IMG/VR virus record: IMGVR_UViG_3300021335_001614
Span: 1-61,594 of that record
Origin: a virus
Reading direction: 5' to 3' (one strand)
Length of the DNA: 61,594 bases
Under the pieces are notes generated by a model. That model was given only the letters and a program-made list of their open reading frames with translations, was not told the origin of the DNA and did not search any database. Each line of letters opens with the position of its first letter. Position 1 is the stretch's first letter. Of the stretch, positions 1 to 9,449 are shown piece after piece. The translations under genes and the position numbers were made by a program.

Positions 1-359
1 TGTACACGTTGACTTGCTCCTTCAATATGACGGACACGTTGCCAGTTATCATGATAATAATCTGCCATACTTTGTCGCCAACGGAACGTCCAGTGATTAA
101 CAAGGAAGCCGTTAAATATTACATTAACAATAATATAGATACCTGCAATGCTGAAAAACTCAAACATGTATCCATAATATTCTTCACTGCTAACAGATCC
201 AGGTTGTGATAATGCACGTTGCAGAGCATCGTAAAATTTACCAAACCATTCGTTAATCTGGACATCTAGTTGCACACTATACCATATAGCAGCAACTATC
301 GTTAGAGTACCTAGTGTACTCCATAGTCTCCAACGACTATCGTAAAAAAATCTAAACAT
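1..359 (-). CDS. sbmA: SbmA/BacA-type inner-membrane transporter, 3' end beyond window
   Basis: Only the first 119 codons lie in the window, from an ATG at 357-359. The visible part holds two hydrophobic helices (about residues 14-31 and 68-88). It ends in a stretch closely matching E. coli SbmA: FRWRQSMADYYHDNW followed by RHIEGASQRV, against FRWRTAMNEYY...NW and RHIEGAAQRV. SbmA/BacA proteins are proton-driven inner-membrane importers of peptides and, in some bacteria, cobalamin or other bulky solutes. The gene starts 27 bases after the methyltransferase stop, so it is probably last or nearly last in the purine/modification operon. A phage-borne copy could change uptake by the infected cell or serve as a receptor or exclusion factor; those roles are inferred. 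Family assignment rests on remembered motifs. Confidence 0.72.
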   Translation of the reverse strand, partial: MFRFFYDSRWRLWSTLGTLTIVAAIWYSVQLDVQINEWFGKFYDALQRALSQPGSVSSEEYYGYMFEFFSIAGIYIIVNVIFNGFLVNHWTFRWRQSMADYYHDNWQRVRHIEGASQRV

Positions 360-385
360 TTATTTCTCTAAATTAAAAAGCTATG

Positions 386-1027
386 TTAAGTTGCATCAAT
401 TTTTTTTTCTGCAATTAAAACTATGAATTCAGCTTTTGGTCTATATTCTGCATTAATTTCTTCAATCTTAGTTATTTCATTAATATAAAATTTTGTCTTG
501 AATGAAAAAGTATCTATAATTTCAAAGTTAGCAGCAAGTGCTTTAGCTTTAAAGTGTTCGATATTGGTTTTACACATTTCTGGAATTTTTGTTCTTGGAC
601 AAAAATCTGCTAGTAATTCAAATAGCGGATATTCAAAATTATTTTCATGCCATAAACAATGAAATATTTTGCCTTTTGGTTTGAGTTTTTTATTACACTG
701 ATTAAATATAAAATCAATTTCTTTTATCCAATGTAAGCATGCTATTGATACAATTAAATCAAAACAATTGTTATCTAATTGATTCCAGACATTTATGTTG
801 CGTAAATCCCCATGAATAAAATTTTTACTATTAGAAAATTTTTCTCTATCAATTCCAATTATTTCGGTTTGATATTCTAATTCAAAATTAAAATTACCAC
901 AGCCTAACTCTAAACACTTACCATTAGGAATTTTTATTTTTCCTTGTGGATGAACAATATAGCCATTGTCTATCCCACAGCTCTTTTCTGAAAATATTTT
1001 TTTAATTTTATTATGTATTTTTTTCAA
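386..1027 (-). CDS. class I SAM-dependent methyltransferase
   Basis: A Rossmann-type methyltransferase: motif I is LELGCGNFNFE (about residues 39-49), the acidic end of strand 2 is IIGIDRE, a post-motif GDLRN follows, motif IV is FDLIVSIACLHW, and then LKPKGKIF. The pattern matches the Methyltransf_11 group acting on small molecules or lipids; the substrate is unknown. The start is unclear. No ATG opens this frame, so the first usable codon is TTG at 1025-1027, without a visible Shine-Dalgarno. An ATG at 1061-1063, directly behind the purT stop, is in the same frame but separated by a TGA at 1034-1036. The gene may use a weak start or carry a 5' nonsense mutation. Confidence 0.75.
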   Translation of the reverse strand: MKKIHNKIKKIFSEKSCGIDNGYIVHPQGKIKIPNGKCLELGCGNFNFELEYQTEIIGIDREKFSNSKNFIHGDLRNINVWNQLDNNCFDLIVSIACLHWIKEIDFIFNQCNKKLKPKGKIFHCLWHENNFEYPLFELLADFCPRTKIPEMCKTNIEHFKAKALAANFEIIDTFSFKTKFYINEITKIEEINAEYRPKAEFIVLIAEKKIDAT

Positions 1028-1064
1028 ATTTTTTCAATCGTTTTTTTTAAAAATTCTAAACATT

Positions 1065-3732
<2,668 letters not shown>

Positions 3733-3758
<26 letters not shown>

Positions 3759-4137
3759 CTTCTCTAATGTATCTTAATAGTTCTTTATCTTGTACATTGG
3801 CTGGAATATTATTTTTATAAAAAATTTCGTAACTGTCGCTTCCGTACTTACCAATACCGTGTAGGTCTTTAGCGTTGTTTTGATCCCATGTTAGGAAGTC
3901 TTGCGACATACGGAATAAACGTTTTGTACGAACTTCTCCCATACCTAGTGGACTTACAAGTTCTTTTACTGTATCAAAGTCTGCTTGTAAAAATTGTTCC
4001 GGAGTACTCCACTGAGAAAAAAATTCAGGTAGTACACGTTTTACCTGCTTGCGATTAGTAAGATTTAAGCAGATAACACCTACCATGTGTTGCCATTTGT
4101 TAGCAACCTGCTGCTGTACCATAAGTTCATCTACCAT
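3733..4137 (-). CDS. small HhH-GPD DNA glycosylase, MBD4-like
   Basis: The protein resembles the catalytic domain of MBD4, the thymine/uracil mismatch glycosylase of the HhH-GPD superfamily. LHGIGKYGSDSYEIF (residues 92-106) matches the MBD4 helix-hairpin-helix LHGIGKYGNDSYRIF. Asp117 in VQDKEL lies where MBD4 has its catalytic Asp (PEDHKL). Upstream, VICLNLTNRK and VKELVSPLG also fit. At 134 residues it is almost a bare catalytic domain. I chose the ATG at 4137 rather than 4149 because GGGGA lies just before it. It overlaps the phosphoribosyltransferase stop by 11 bases. Likely role: removing mispaired or damaged pyrimidines from AT-rich or modified phage DNA, or attacking host DNA. The substrate is inferred. 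Confidence 0.72.
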
Positions 4138-4690
4138 ATTTCCCCACATCTTCCCAAGGATAAACTAACCATACATCCTCTTCTGCTTTGTTTACAGTGT
4201 CTGCATAGTAGTTTACAAGTTCAAAGTTGCTAGACAAGTTTTCAGTAAGCACAGCAAATCTTACACTATTACCCCAGATCTCTTTCCAAGCAACATCACC
4301 CGGAACACAACTACTTTGCCAATCTGTAACAATCCAGTCAAACGTTTTTCCCGAGTCGTTAATATCGTCTACGATTAAGATTTTTTTACGTTTTTCTGCA
4401 ATGCTACCTGTTACGCTGTCAAAATAACCTTCGGTAGGTATAACACCATATCCATATGCATCTTCTGCCATCCAGCAATTGCTTTCTGTGTATAATCCAT
4501 TATCTCGGAAGTTTACTTGTAGTGTGTCAGCAGGAATGTTTGTCATATTGCTGATTATTGTAGCAGGTACATTACCTCCACGGGTAAGACCTACTATATA
4601 ATCAGGCCGCCAATTATCTGCATACAGTTGATTTACAATTTGTATGCACATTGTTTCAATATCATTCCACGAATAATATTTCTTTTTCAT
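4127..4690 (-). CDS. type I phosphoribosyltransferase (purine salvage type)
   Basis: The PRPP-binding loop ILIVDDINDSGKTF (residues 104-117) is the hallmark of type I phosphoribosyltransferases. The N-terminal YIVGLTRGGNVPA matches the pyrophosphate loop of xanthine/hypoxanthine-guanine enzymes, and the C-terminal VWLVYPWE resembles the PWE ending of the Gpt-like group. It probably attaches PRPP to a free purine base to give IMP, GMP or XMP, feeding PurA next to it. The base specificity is not readable by eye. Length (187) is normal. Its stop codon shares one base with the start side of the upstream 102-residue gene, so this is a tight operon. Confidence 0.82.
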   Translation of the reverse strand: MKKKYYSWNDIETMCIQIVNQLYADNWRPDYIVGLTRGGNVPATIISNMTNIPADTLQVNFRDNGLYTESNCWMAEDAYGYGVIPTEGYFDSVTGSIAEKRKKILIVDDINDSGKTFDWIVTDWQSSCVPGDVAWKEIWGNSVRFAVLTENLSSNFELVNYYADTVNKAEEDVWLVYPWEDVGKYGR

Positions 4691-4998
4691 TATGCCTTTT
4701 TATTTTTAGATTTGTAATCAGCTTTTACTAAGTCGTATATTTGTCGGAAATTTCGATAAGCCTTATCTAATGCAGGATATTCTTTAGCCATTTTTTCAAC
4801 TTCACCTGTATTAATAAGTTCATTAAATGTAACAGTGTTATCCCAGATAGTAGTGCTATAAGTAAAGCTATCTGGGTTGACTAAGGAAGTATTATCTGCC
4901 ATTGTATCATAGGTTAAAACTTGTGATTCTTGATCGTCTAACGGTATAGTTATTGTCACAGGTTTGTTATAATTGTATTCTGGATTTACTTTATTCAT
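4690..4998 (-). CDS. hypothetical protein, 102 aa
   Basis: Not recognised. The first half is polar and strand-rich (TITIPLDDQESQVLTYDT), the second half helical and charged, ending in KADYKSKNKKA. There are no cysteines, signal peptide or membrane segment. It overlaps the glycosyltransferase stop by 4 bases and abuts the phosphoribosyltransferase start, so it is translated as part of the same operon. Proteins of this look are common in T4-like marine phages without assigned function. Confidence 0.6.
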   Translation of the reverse strand: MNKVNPEYNYNKPVTITIPLDDQESQVLTYDTMADNTSLVNPDSFTYSTTIWDNTVTFNELINTGEVEKMAKEYPALDKAYRNFRQIYDLVKADYKSKNKKA

Positions 4999-6059
4999 TT
5001 TAATGCATTATAAAGACGTGTACCAGAAAAGAATTTATTTTCTAAAAATTCTTTTTGTTCAATTATTTGTCCTTTATACTTACTATAGTTTTCCATGAAA
5101 TGTAATATTCTCTCCATTAAACTAATTTTATATTCTTTATAGGTATCAAAACTAGCAGTCCACGCACTAGGATATTTAAAATCATCTTGCGCCATTTCTT
5201 TGTAACTCAATCTATCTGGAACCATAGGAATACAATCTACAAGTAATCCTTCATACCAACTGATTCCTAAAGTTTCTTGTAAGTTTGCACTAAAAACAAT
5301 TTTAGCTCGTCCTAATAATTCATGATACTCTTTTTTAGTTAATTTTTTATCTTGGCAAGTTACAAATTCATATTGTGGTAAAGATTCTTTTAGGTCTAAG
5401 AAAATATCATGTTGTTTTTCTGGAGCAATTCTGTGCGGAAAAACTATAATATTTTCTTTCTGTCGGCCTCTATTACCAAACATACTGTCATGTAAATATT
5501 CCATTGGCCAACCGACACGTTTGATTTTATGTAATTTTTGTTCATCTATTTCAGCTGTGTCTTTCCAAAATGTTTCAGTAAATAAATCAATATGAAATTC
5601 TGTTGCAAAAAAATTGTCATCGTAGCATTCATACATGCTCATTTCTGCATGTCTGACCCACGGAGAATCACCAATTAGTCTACCTAAGAAATCATGGTGA
5701 TCATATGATCCAGCATGCCACATACCGCCAATTTTGATTTTATAGCCTAAAAGTTCAGCCATATATTTTAATTGAATAACAGTAGGATTCCATGCATCAG
5801 TATACAAGAAATAATCCCCGTCTTGTATTTCATTATTACAAAACATTTCTGCAATTATTTCTTGTTGTTTACTTTTGTAGACATTAGTACCACCAAAATT
5901 TAAAAAAGCTCCAGGAGTAGTATCTTGAGGAATTTCACCTCCGCTAATTGTTATAACAGATGCGCCGGTAGCTTTTTCAATTTGTTTAGGAAGCCAGTCT
6001 TTCCATTGTTTAGTATATCTAGTTTCAACAGCTTCTAAGTCAACTATATAGATAGTCAT
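4995..6059 (-). CDS. GT-B glycosyltransferase-like protein
   Basis: Over 354 residues the second half has the pattern of a GT4-type Rossmann domain: IIVFPHRIAPEKQHD (donor-domain entry, about residues 204-218), then AKIVFSANLQETLGISWYEG, where the late Glu residues correspond to the E-x7-E nucleotide-sugar motif, followed by IPMVPDRLS. The N-terminal half carries GGMWHAGSYDHHD. Acceptor and sugar are unknown. In T4-like phages such enzymes may glycosylate DNA bases, virion proteins or host surface sugars. Lying between DpdA/QueD-like genes and purine genes, it could decorate a modified base, but that is inference. Confidence 0.68.
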   Translation of the reverse strand: MTIYIVDLEAVETRYTKQWKDWLPKQIEKATGASVITISGGEIPQDTTPGAFLNFGGTNVYKSKQQEIIAEMFCNNEIQDGDYFLYTDAWNPTVIQLKYMAELLGYKIKIGGMWHAGSYDHHDFLGRLIGDSPWVRHAEMSMYECYDDNFFATEFHIDLFTETFWKDTAEIDEQKLHKIKRVGWPMEYLHDSMFGNRGRQKENIIVFPHRIAPEKQHDIFLDLKESLPQYEFVTCQDKKLTKKEYHELLGRAKIVFSANLQETLGISWYEGLLVDCIPMVPDRLSYKEMAQDDFKYPSAWTASFDTYKEYKISLMERILHFMENYSKYKGQIIEQKEFLENKFFSGTRLYNALK

Positions 6060-6060
6060 C

Positions 6061-6234
6061 TTACCCTTTATTTTTACTGTTATACTTCTGCCAAATTAAG
6101 TAACTTTCCCATACTCGGTCGCCTTTTTTATATAAACTAGATTCATGGAAGGGTTTCCCTTCAAATCTACAATAATCGCGAAATGCATCTAAATCATCAA
6201 AAATTTTTCGAATAAGTGGATCTTTAATTGCCAT
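6061..6234 (-). CDS. small conserved-looking protein, 57 aa
   Basis: This short gene fills the otherwise empty gap between the glycosyltransferase and the QueD-like gene. The ATG is at 6232-6234 and the TAA at 6061-6063, one base before the next gene. The product is charged and helical: MAIKDPLIRKIFDDLDAFRD, then FEGKPFHESSLYKKGD and RVWESYLIW. The exact fit between neighbours and the aromatic-rich composition support a real gene. Similar short proteins occur in T4-like cyanophages as I recall, without function. Confidence 0.65.
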   Translation of the reverse strand: MAIKDPLIRKIFDDLDAFRDYCRFEGKPFHESSLYKKGDRVWESYLIWQKYNSKNKG

Positions 6235-6236
6235 TT

Positions 6237-6623
6237 TTATTTCTCTTCATAGTCGTTATAAATTATTTGACAGCCATTTTCGCCGTCTTCTGCAACATCA
6301 ATTACAACAAATCGACCTGGGTATTTTGTATGAATTTGTTCATACAATTCGTCCGCAATCATTTCACAACTTTTATAGTCTAACTGTACTGTTCCTGTGT
6401 TATACAGATTTTCACACCAACGCTTAAATTGTATAAATTCAATTTCTCGATCATCATGGAATACTTCAATTTGAACTTTAAAATGAAAAATGTGTCTATG
6501 TGGATGACCTAAAAAACTTACATCATATTCATCACCTGTTGCTAGATTAGGATCTGTTAATGCTGCAGGATACTGATGAATTCCTTCTTTTTTAAAAGTT
6601 ACCCAAATACTTCGTTTACTCAT
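6237..6623 (-). CDS. queD: QueD/6-pyruvoyl-tetrahydropterin synthase-like protein
   Basis: A 128-residue tunnelling-fold candidate. IHQYP places His16 where QueD has its first zinc ligand. GHPHRHIFHFKVQIEV gives an H-x-H pair (about 42 and 44) followed by a strand, like the HGHNYxVEV zinc site. REIEFIQFKRW matches the GMVxDFxxLK segment, CEMIADELYEQI matches the ENIAxWIxxxL helix, and VAEDGENG holds a candidate pocket Glu. QueD makes 6-carboxy-tetrahydropterin on the way to preQ0. I chose the ATG at 6623 because AAAGG precedes it; the upstream ATG at 6671 would overlap the previous gene by 37 bases. The match is by pattern, and cyanophage homologues are often left unnamed. Confidence 0.5.
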   Translation of the reverse strand: MSKRSIWVTFKKEGIHQYPAALTDPNLATGDEYDVSFLGHPHRHIFHFKVQIEVFHDDREIEFIQFKRWCENLYNTGTVQLDYKSCEMIADELYEQIHTKYPGRFVVIDVAEDGENGCQIIYNDYEEK

Positions 6624-6634
6624 AATACCTTTAT

Positions 6635-7162
6635 TTATTTTAAAATTGTGTCTTGAGTGTAATCTTTCCATTTTGTAAATTTATCACTCGCCATTAAGTC
6701 ATGTAATCTATGACACCATACTCCGGGATTAGAAACATTAAAAGAAGTGTCATCTATTTTAATCATTGTATTGTAATTCCATAATTTAACATATGGTACA
6801 GGTATTCTAAGTTGCGGAATAAAGTTATTAAACTCACATAGTCCACCCTCGTTAAATTGTTCTATTGCATTAAAAGGAATATCTAAACTGCACAGATGTC
6901 CTTCTTTTAGAAAGTGTTCTACCATCTGTTCCCATTGATCCCAATCTTCTGGTGTTTGTGGATTAAACGAATGATTAGCACCAAAGAAAATGTGTTCTGC
7001 TTTAAGTTTTCCTGCAGCATTAGTAATGTCTAATATAGGTTGTATTCCTACAACAAATAATGTATTCATTAAATAAGCAGGAGTTTTTTCTACTTCTCTA
7101 CCATAAAAGAATCTAACATTATCTCTATTTAACTTTTCGTTACTATAGTTTCTGTCCATCAT
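6635..7162 (-). CDS. conserved phage protein next to dpdA, 175 aa
   Basis: I know this type of protein from T4-like marine phages but not its function. Recognisable segments are FFYGREVEKTPAYLMNTLFV (residues 19-38), GIQPILDI, HIFFGANHSFNPQTPE, HLCSLDIPFNAIEQF and SNPGVWCHRLHDLM. Alternating strands and helices suggest part of an alpha/beta fold, possibly a partial TIM barrel. There is no CxxxCxxC, so it is not a radical SAM QueE. The start ATGATGA overlaps the dpdA stop, and a QueD-like gene follows, so a role in base modification is a reasonable guess. Confidence 0.65.
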   Translation of the reverse strand: MMDRNYSNEKLNRDNVRFFYGREVEKTPAYLMNTLFVVGIQPILDITNAAGKLKAEHIFFGANHSFNPQTPEDWDQWEQMVEHFLKEGHLCSLDIPFNAIEQFNEGGLCEFNNFIPQLRIPVPYVKLWNYNTMIKIDDTSFNVSNPGVWCHRLHDLMASDKFTKWKDYTQDTILK

Positions 7163-8703
7163 ACCTCTTCAATATGTTCGTTATATTTTGTGATTGGATT
7201 AGTCATCTTTTTACCTACAGCGCCTCTTGTGCCGATAATAGTGTCTAAAAATGGTCTGTAATCGTCACAAATTTTATTTGCTTTTTCTTTATCATCAGTT
7301 GAGAATATTTCTTCAACTACTTCACGAAAAGCAATCTTCTCAAATTTTTCATGCAGTAACATAGAAGGAAAAATTCCTGCATCATATTTCCGATTTGCTT
7401 CTTGTACTGCGTTTATATGCATCCAAACATTATGACCCATCATCAATGCATAGCTAAAACTATCCCAGCTAGTTGAATCTTTATCTCTAATAATAGGATT
7501 GCCGTCTTTATCTAATTTTATAGATCCATCTTTGTTTAATTCTGGATCTCCAGCAAGTACTTTGATAGCACCAACTTTATTTTTATCACCTATGTTATAC
7601 ACACAAATGTCATTTGTAAGTAATTTATCAGAAATAGGACTATCCATAAATGATGTATGATTACCTTCTCTAACAAATGCTTTTCCGAATGGAGTAGTAT
7701 CAGTTGCTAAATGCAAACTGTCTATGCTAGGAACCATTCTATAAACCCATTTTGATCTATCATCAGTTTCTAGTTCACAATAAATTTGACCATTAGCAGT
7801 TGCTAAAAACGGACTTGCACAATCAAATGTTATTGTGAAATTTTCATTATGATGTTTTCTAATTGCTCTTTGTACATCTGTTAGTAACGCAGCCCACTCA
7901 AGTTTACTTGTACCTAAGAAATGCATTACATCATGTGTACCTTTTTCTAGCAAACCATCATATCTTAATGCTATAAGTCTTTTAAGTGCTAAGTGTATAT
8001 CACACATATTTTGTCCGCCCATACTCCAACCATTAAAGTGATTAGAAGGATATTTTTTTGGATCACAATAGTCTTTCATTTGTTGATACCAATCCTCTGC
8101 TTCTGTATGGTTTTCACCTTGTAACACATTTAAAAATTTACAAGCACTTGATCTATTTTTTAAAAAATAATTGTTATTAATTCTTGTTGCATCGACTGCT
8201 TGTTGGTAAGTGGTAACTCCTGTAGCTTTTTTTCCTTCGTCACTTCTAGCTACCCAGGCAGGAATGTCTAGTATCATTCCATAATCCATGTATTTGTCCA
8301 TCCAGCGCAAAACGTCATTTCGTTTCTTACTAGCTTTAGGACAACTAGGATCTTTCCAGTCGCCTTCCCAAACACCTTTACCTATTTGGAACCCACCACT
8401 GTCACCAAGTACCCAAGTATCTTCTCGGTTTCGATTCCTTATCATATCTTCGTTTGGGTCATCTTTCGTTATATCCAAGTTTGCATGACCTGCAGAATAC
8501 AGTGTCCACTTATAATAAAACTTGCCTTCTTGTTTATTAATGTAGTTTAAACTTTCGACACCGTTGTTTAAATGTTTAGGAATCCTTGTTTTATCAACAT
8601 AGTCTTCAAATCTTTGTTTGCCCACAAATGTAGCATAGAATCCGCTAAGTGCAGGCAAGAATACTGCATAATCTTTTTGTGTGTTTGTTAAATTTGTGTT
8701 CAT
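7159..8703 (-). CDS. dpdA: DpdA-like tRNA-guanine transglycosylase paralogue (DNA 7-deazaguanine insertion)
   Basis: A 514-residue TGT-superfamily protein. DSGGFQIGKG (101-110) carries the conserved Asp of the TGT active site. FLNVLQGENH (190-199), GWSMGG (225-230) and HFLGTSK (261-267) line the base pocket. FDCASPF (293-299) puts Asp294 at the nucleophile position of TGT (FDCVxPT). The CxCxxC zinc site of true tRNA enzymes is not visible in the C-terminal part. Phage DpdA enzymes exchange guanine in DNA for preQ0-type bases, which blocks restriction. The ATG at 8703 overlaps the clamp stop as TAATG; the longer frame starts at a TTG. A QueD-like gene lies two genes downstream. Other preQ0 genes (FolE, QueE, QueC) are not in this window. 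Confidence 0.78.
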   Translation of the reverse strand: MNTNLTNTQKDYAVFLPALSGFYATFVGKQRFEDYVDKTRIPKHLNNGVESLNYINKQEGKFYYKWTLYSAGHANLDITKDDPNEDMIRNRNREDTWVLGDSGGFQIGKGVWEGDWKDPSCPKASKKRNDVLRWMDKYMDYGMILDIPAWVARSDEGKKATGVTTYQQAVDATRINNNYFLKNRSSACKFLNVLQGENHTEAEDWYQQMKDYCDPKKYPSNHFNGWSMGGQNMCDIHLALKRLIALRYDGLLEKGTHDVMHFLGTSKLEWAALLTDVQRAIRKHHNENFTITFDCASPFLATANGQIYCELETDDRSKWVYRMVPSIDSLHLATDTTPFGKAFVREGNHTSFMDSPISDKLLTNDICVYNIGDKNKVGAIKVLAGDPELNKDGSIKLDKDGNPIIRDKDSTSWDSFSYALMMGHNVWMHINAVQEANRKYDAGIFPSMLLHEKFEKIAFREVVEEIFSTDDKEKANKICDDYRPFLDTIIGTRGAVGKKMTNPITKYNEHIEEV

Positions 8704-9434
8704 TATTTTGTTTGACAAGGAATGATGTAATCATAAGTAGCTAATCCGCTATCTACTGAAATTTTCATCACACCTGTATCTGAAATACTTATAGTAGAAT
8801 TTCCTGATAAACTTAAAATGCTTTGAACTTCTTGCACAGGATAGCTTTTTTGAGTAGTTAAATTGCCACCAGCTTTGTGTTTGAATACAAATTCACCTTC
8901 GTGCGTCACGCTATCGCCAAATGAAAATATAAGATTACCATTATCTGATTTTACGTTAAAATGTAAATTTTCAGAGTGAACAGCACTCATTAGTTTCATT
9001 CTTGTGATACTTGCTACAGGTGGTTCAAATTCAACACCCCACTGAGCACCTTTAAATCTTACACTTTTTAAATTCTTTTCAATAATATCTTTGTTAATAA
9101 ACTTGTACTCATTTTTAAAATCTCCAATGACATTTTCAAAGTATAATCCAGCTGGATATTCTTCGTCATTTTTTGATTTGCGTACTACTTCAATTTTAGC
9201 ATCTTCTTTATATTCAGGACTTTTTAGTAACAAGTTTAATTTATCTAAATTCCCCATACCAAATATTCCATCGAATTCATTAATTCGATCATGAGTGGTG
9301 CCAAATAAAATTACACCTCTATTTTCTGTAATGCTGTTAATAGATGTTGAAGTAGAGTCTGTTGAAATTTTTAGTGTATTTAAAAATCCTAATCCATGTG
9401 TGTGTGATACGATGTCTTGTAAAATATCTTGCAT
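8703..9434 (-). CDS. 45: sliding clamp, gp45-like
   Basis: A 243-residue protein with the layout of T4-like processivity clamps: an N-terminal helix (MQDILQDIVSHTHGLGFL), a strand ladder, then FDGIFGMGNLDKLNLLL (54-70) where gp45 has its YDLNxFL segment, a middle VRFKGAQWGVEF, and a C-terminal strand pair ISISDTGVMKISV (215-227) plus YDYIIP (234-239). Clamps encircle DNA, tether gp43 and, in T4, drive late transcription. It lies two genes from gp43, and gp44 is elsewhere in the window. The gene follows the 1175-residue clamp-like gene by 15 bases. The assignment is by pattern and context. Confidence 0.65.
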   Translation of the reverse strand: MQDILQDIVSHTHGLGFLNTLKISTDSTSTSINSITENRGVILFGTTHDRINEFDGIFGMGNLDKLNLLLKSPEYKEDAKIEVVRKSKNDEEYPAGLYFENVIGDFKNEYKFINKDIIEKNLKSVRFKGAQWGVEFEPPVASITRMKLMSAVHSENLHFNVKSDNGNLIFSFGDSVTHEGEFVFKHKAGGNLTTQKSYPVQEVQSILSLSGNSTISISDTGVMKISVDSGLATYDYIIPCQTK

Positions 9435-9449
9435 TTATCCTTTATAGTT

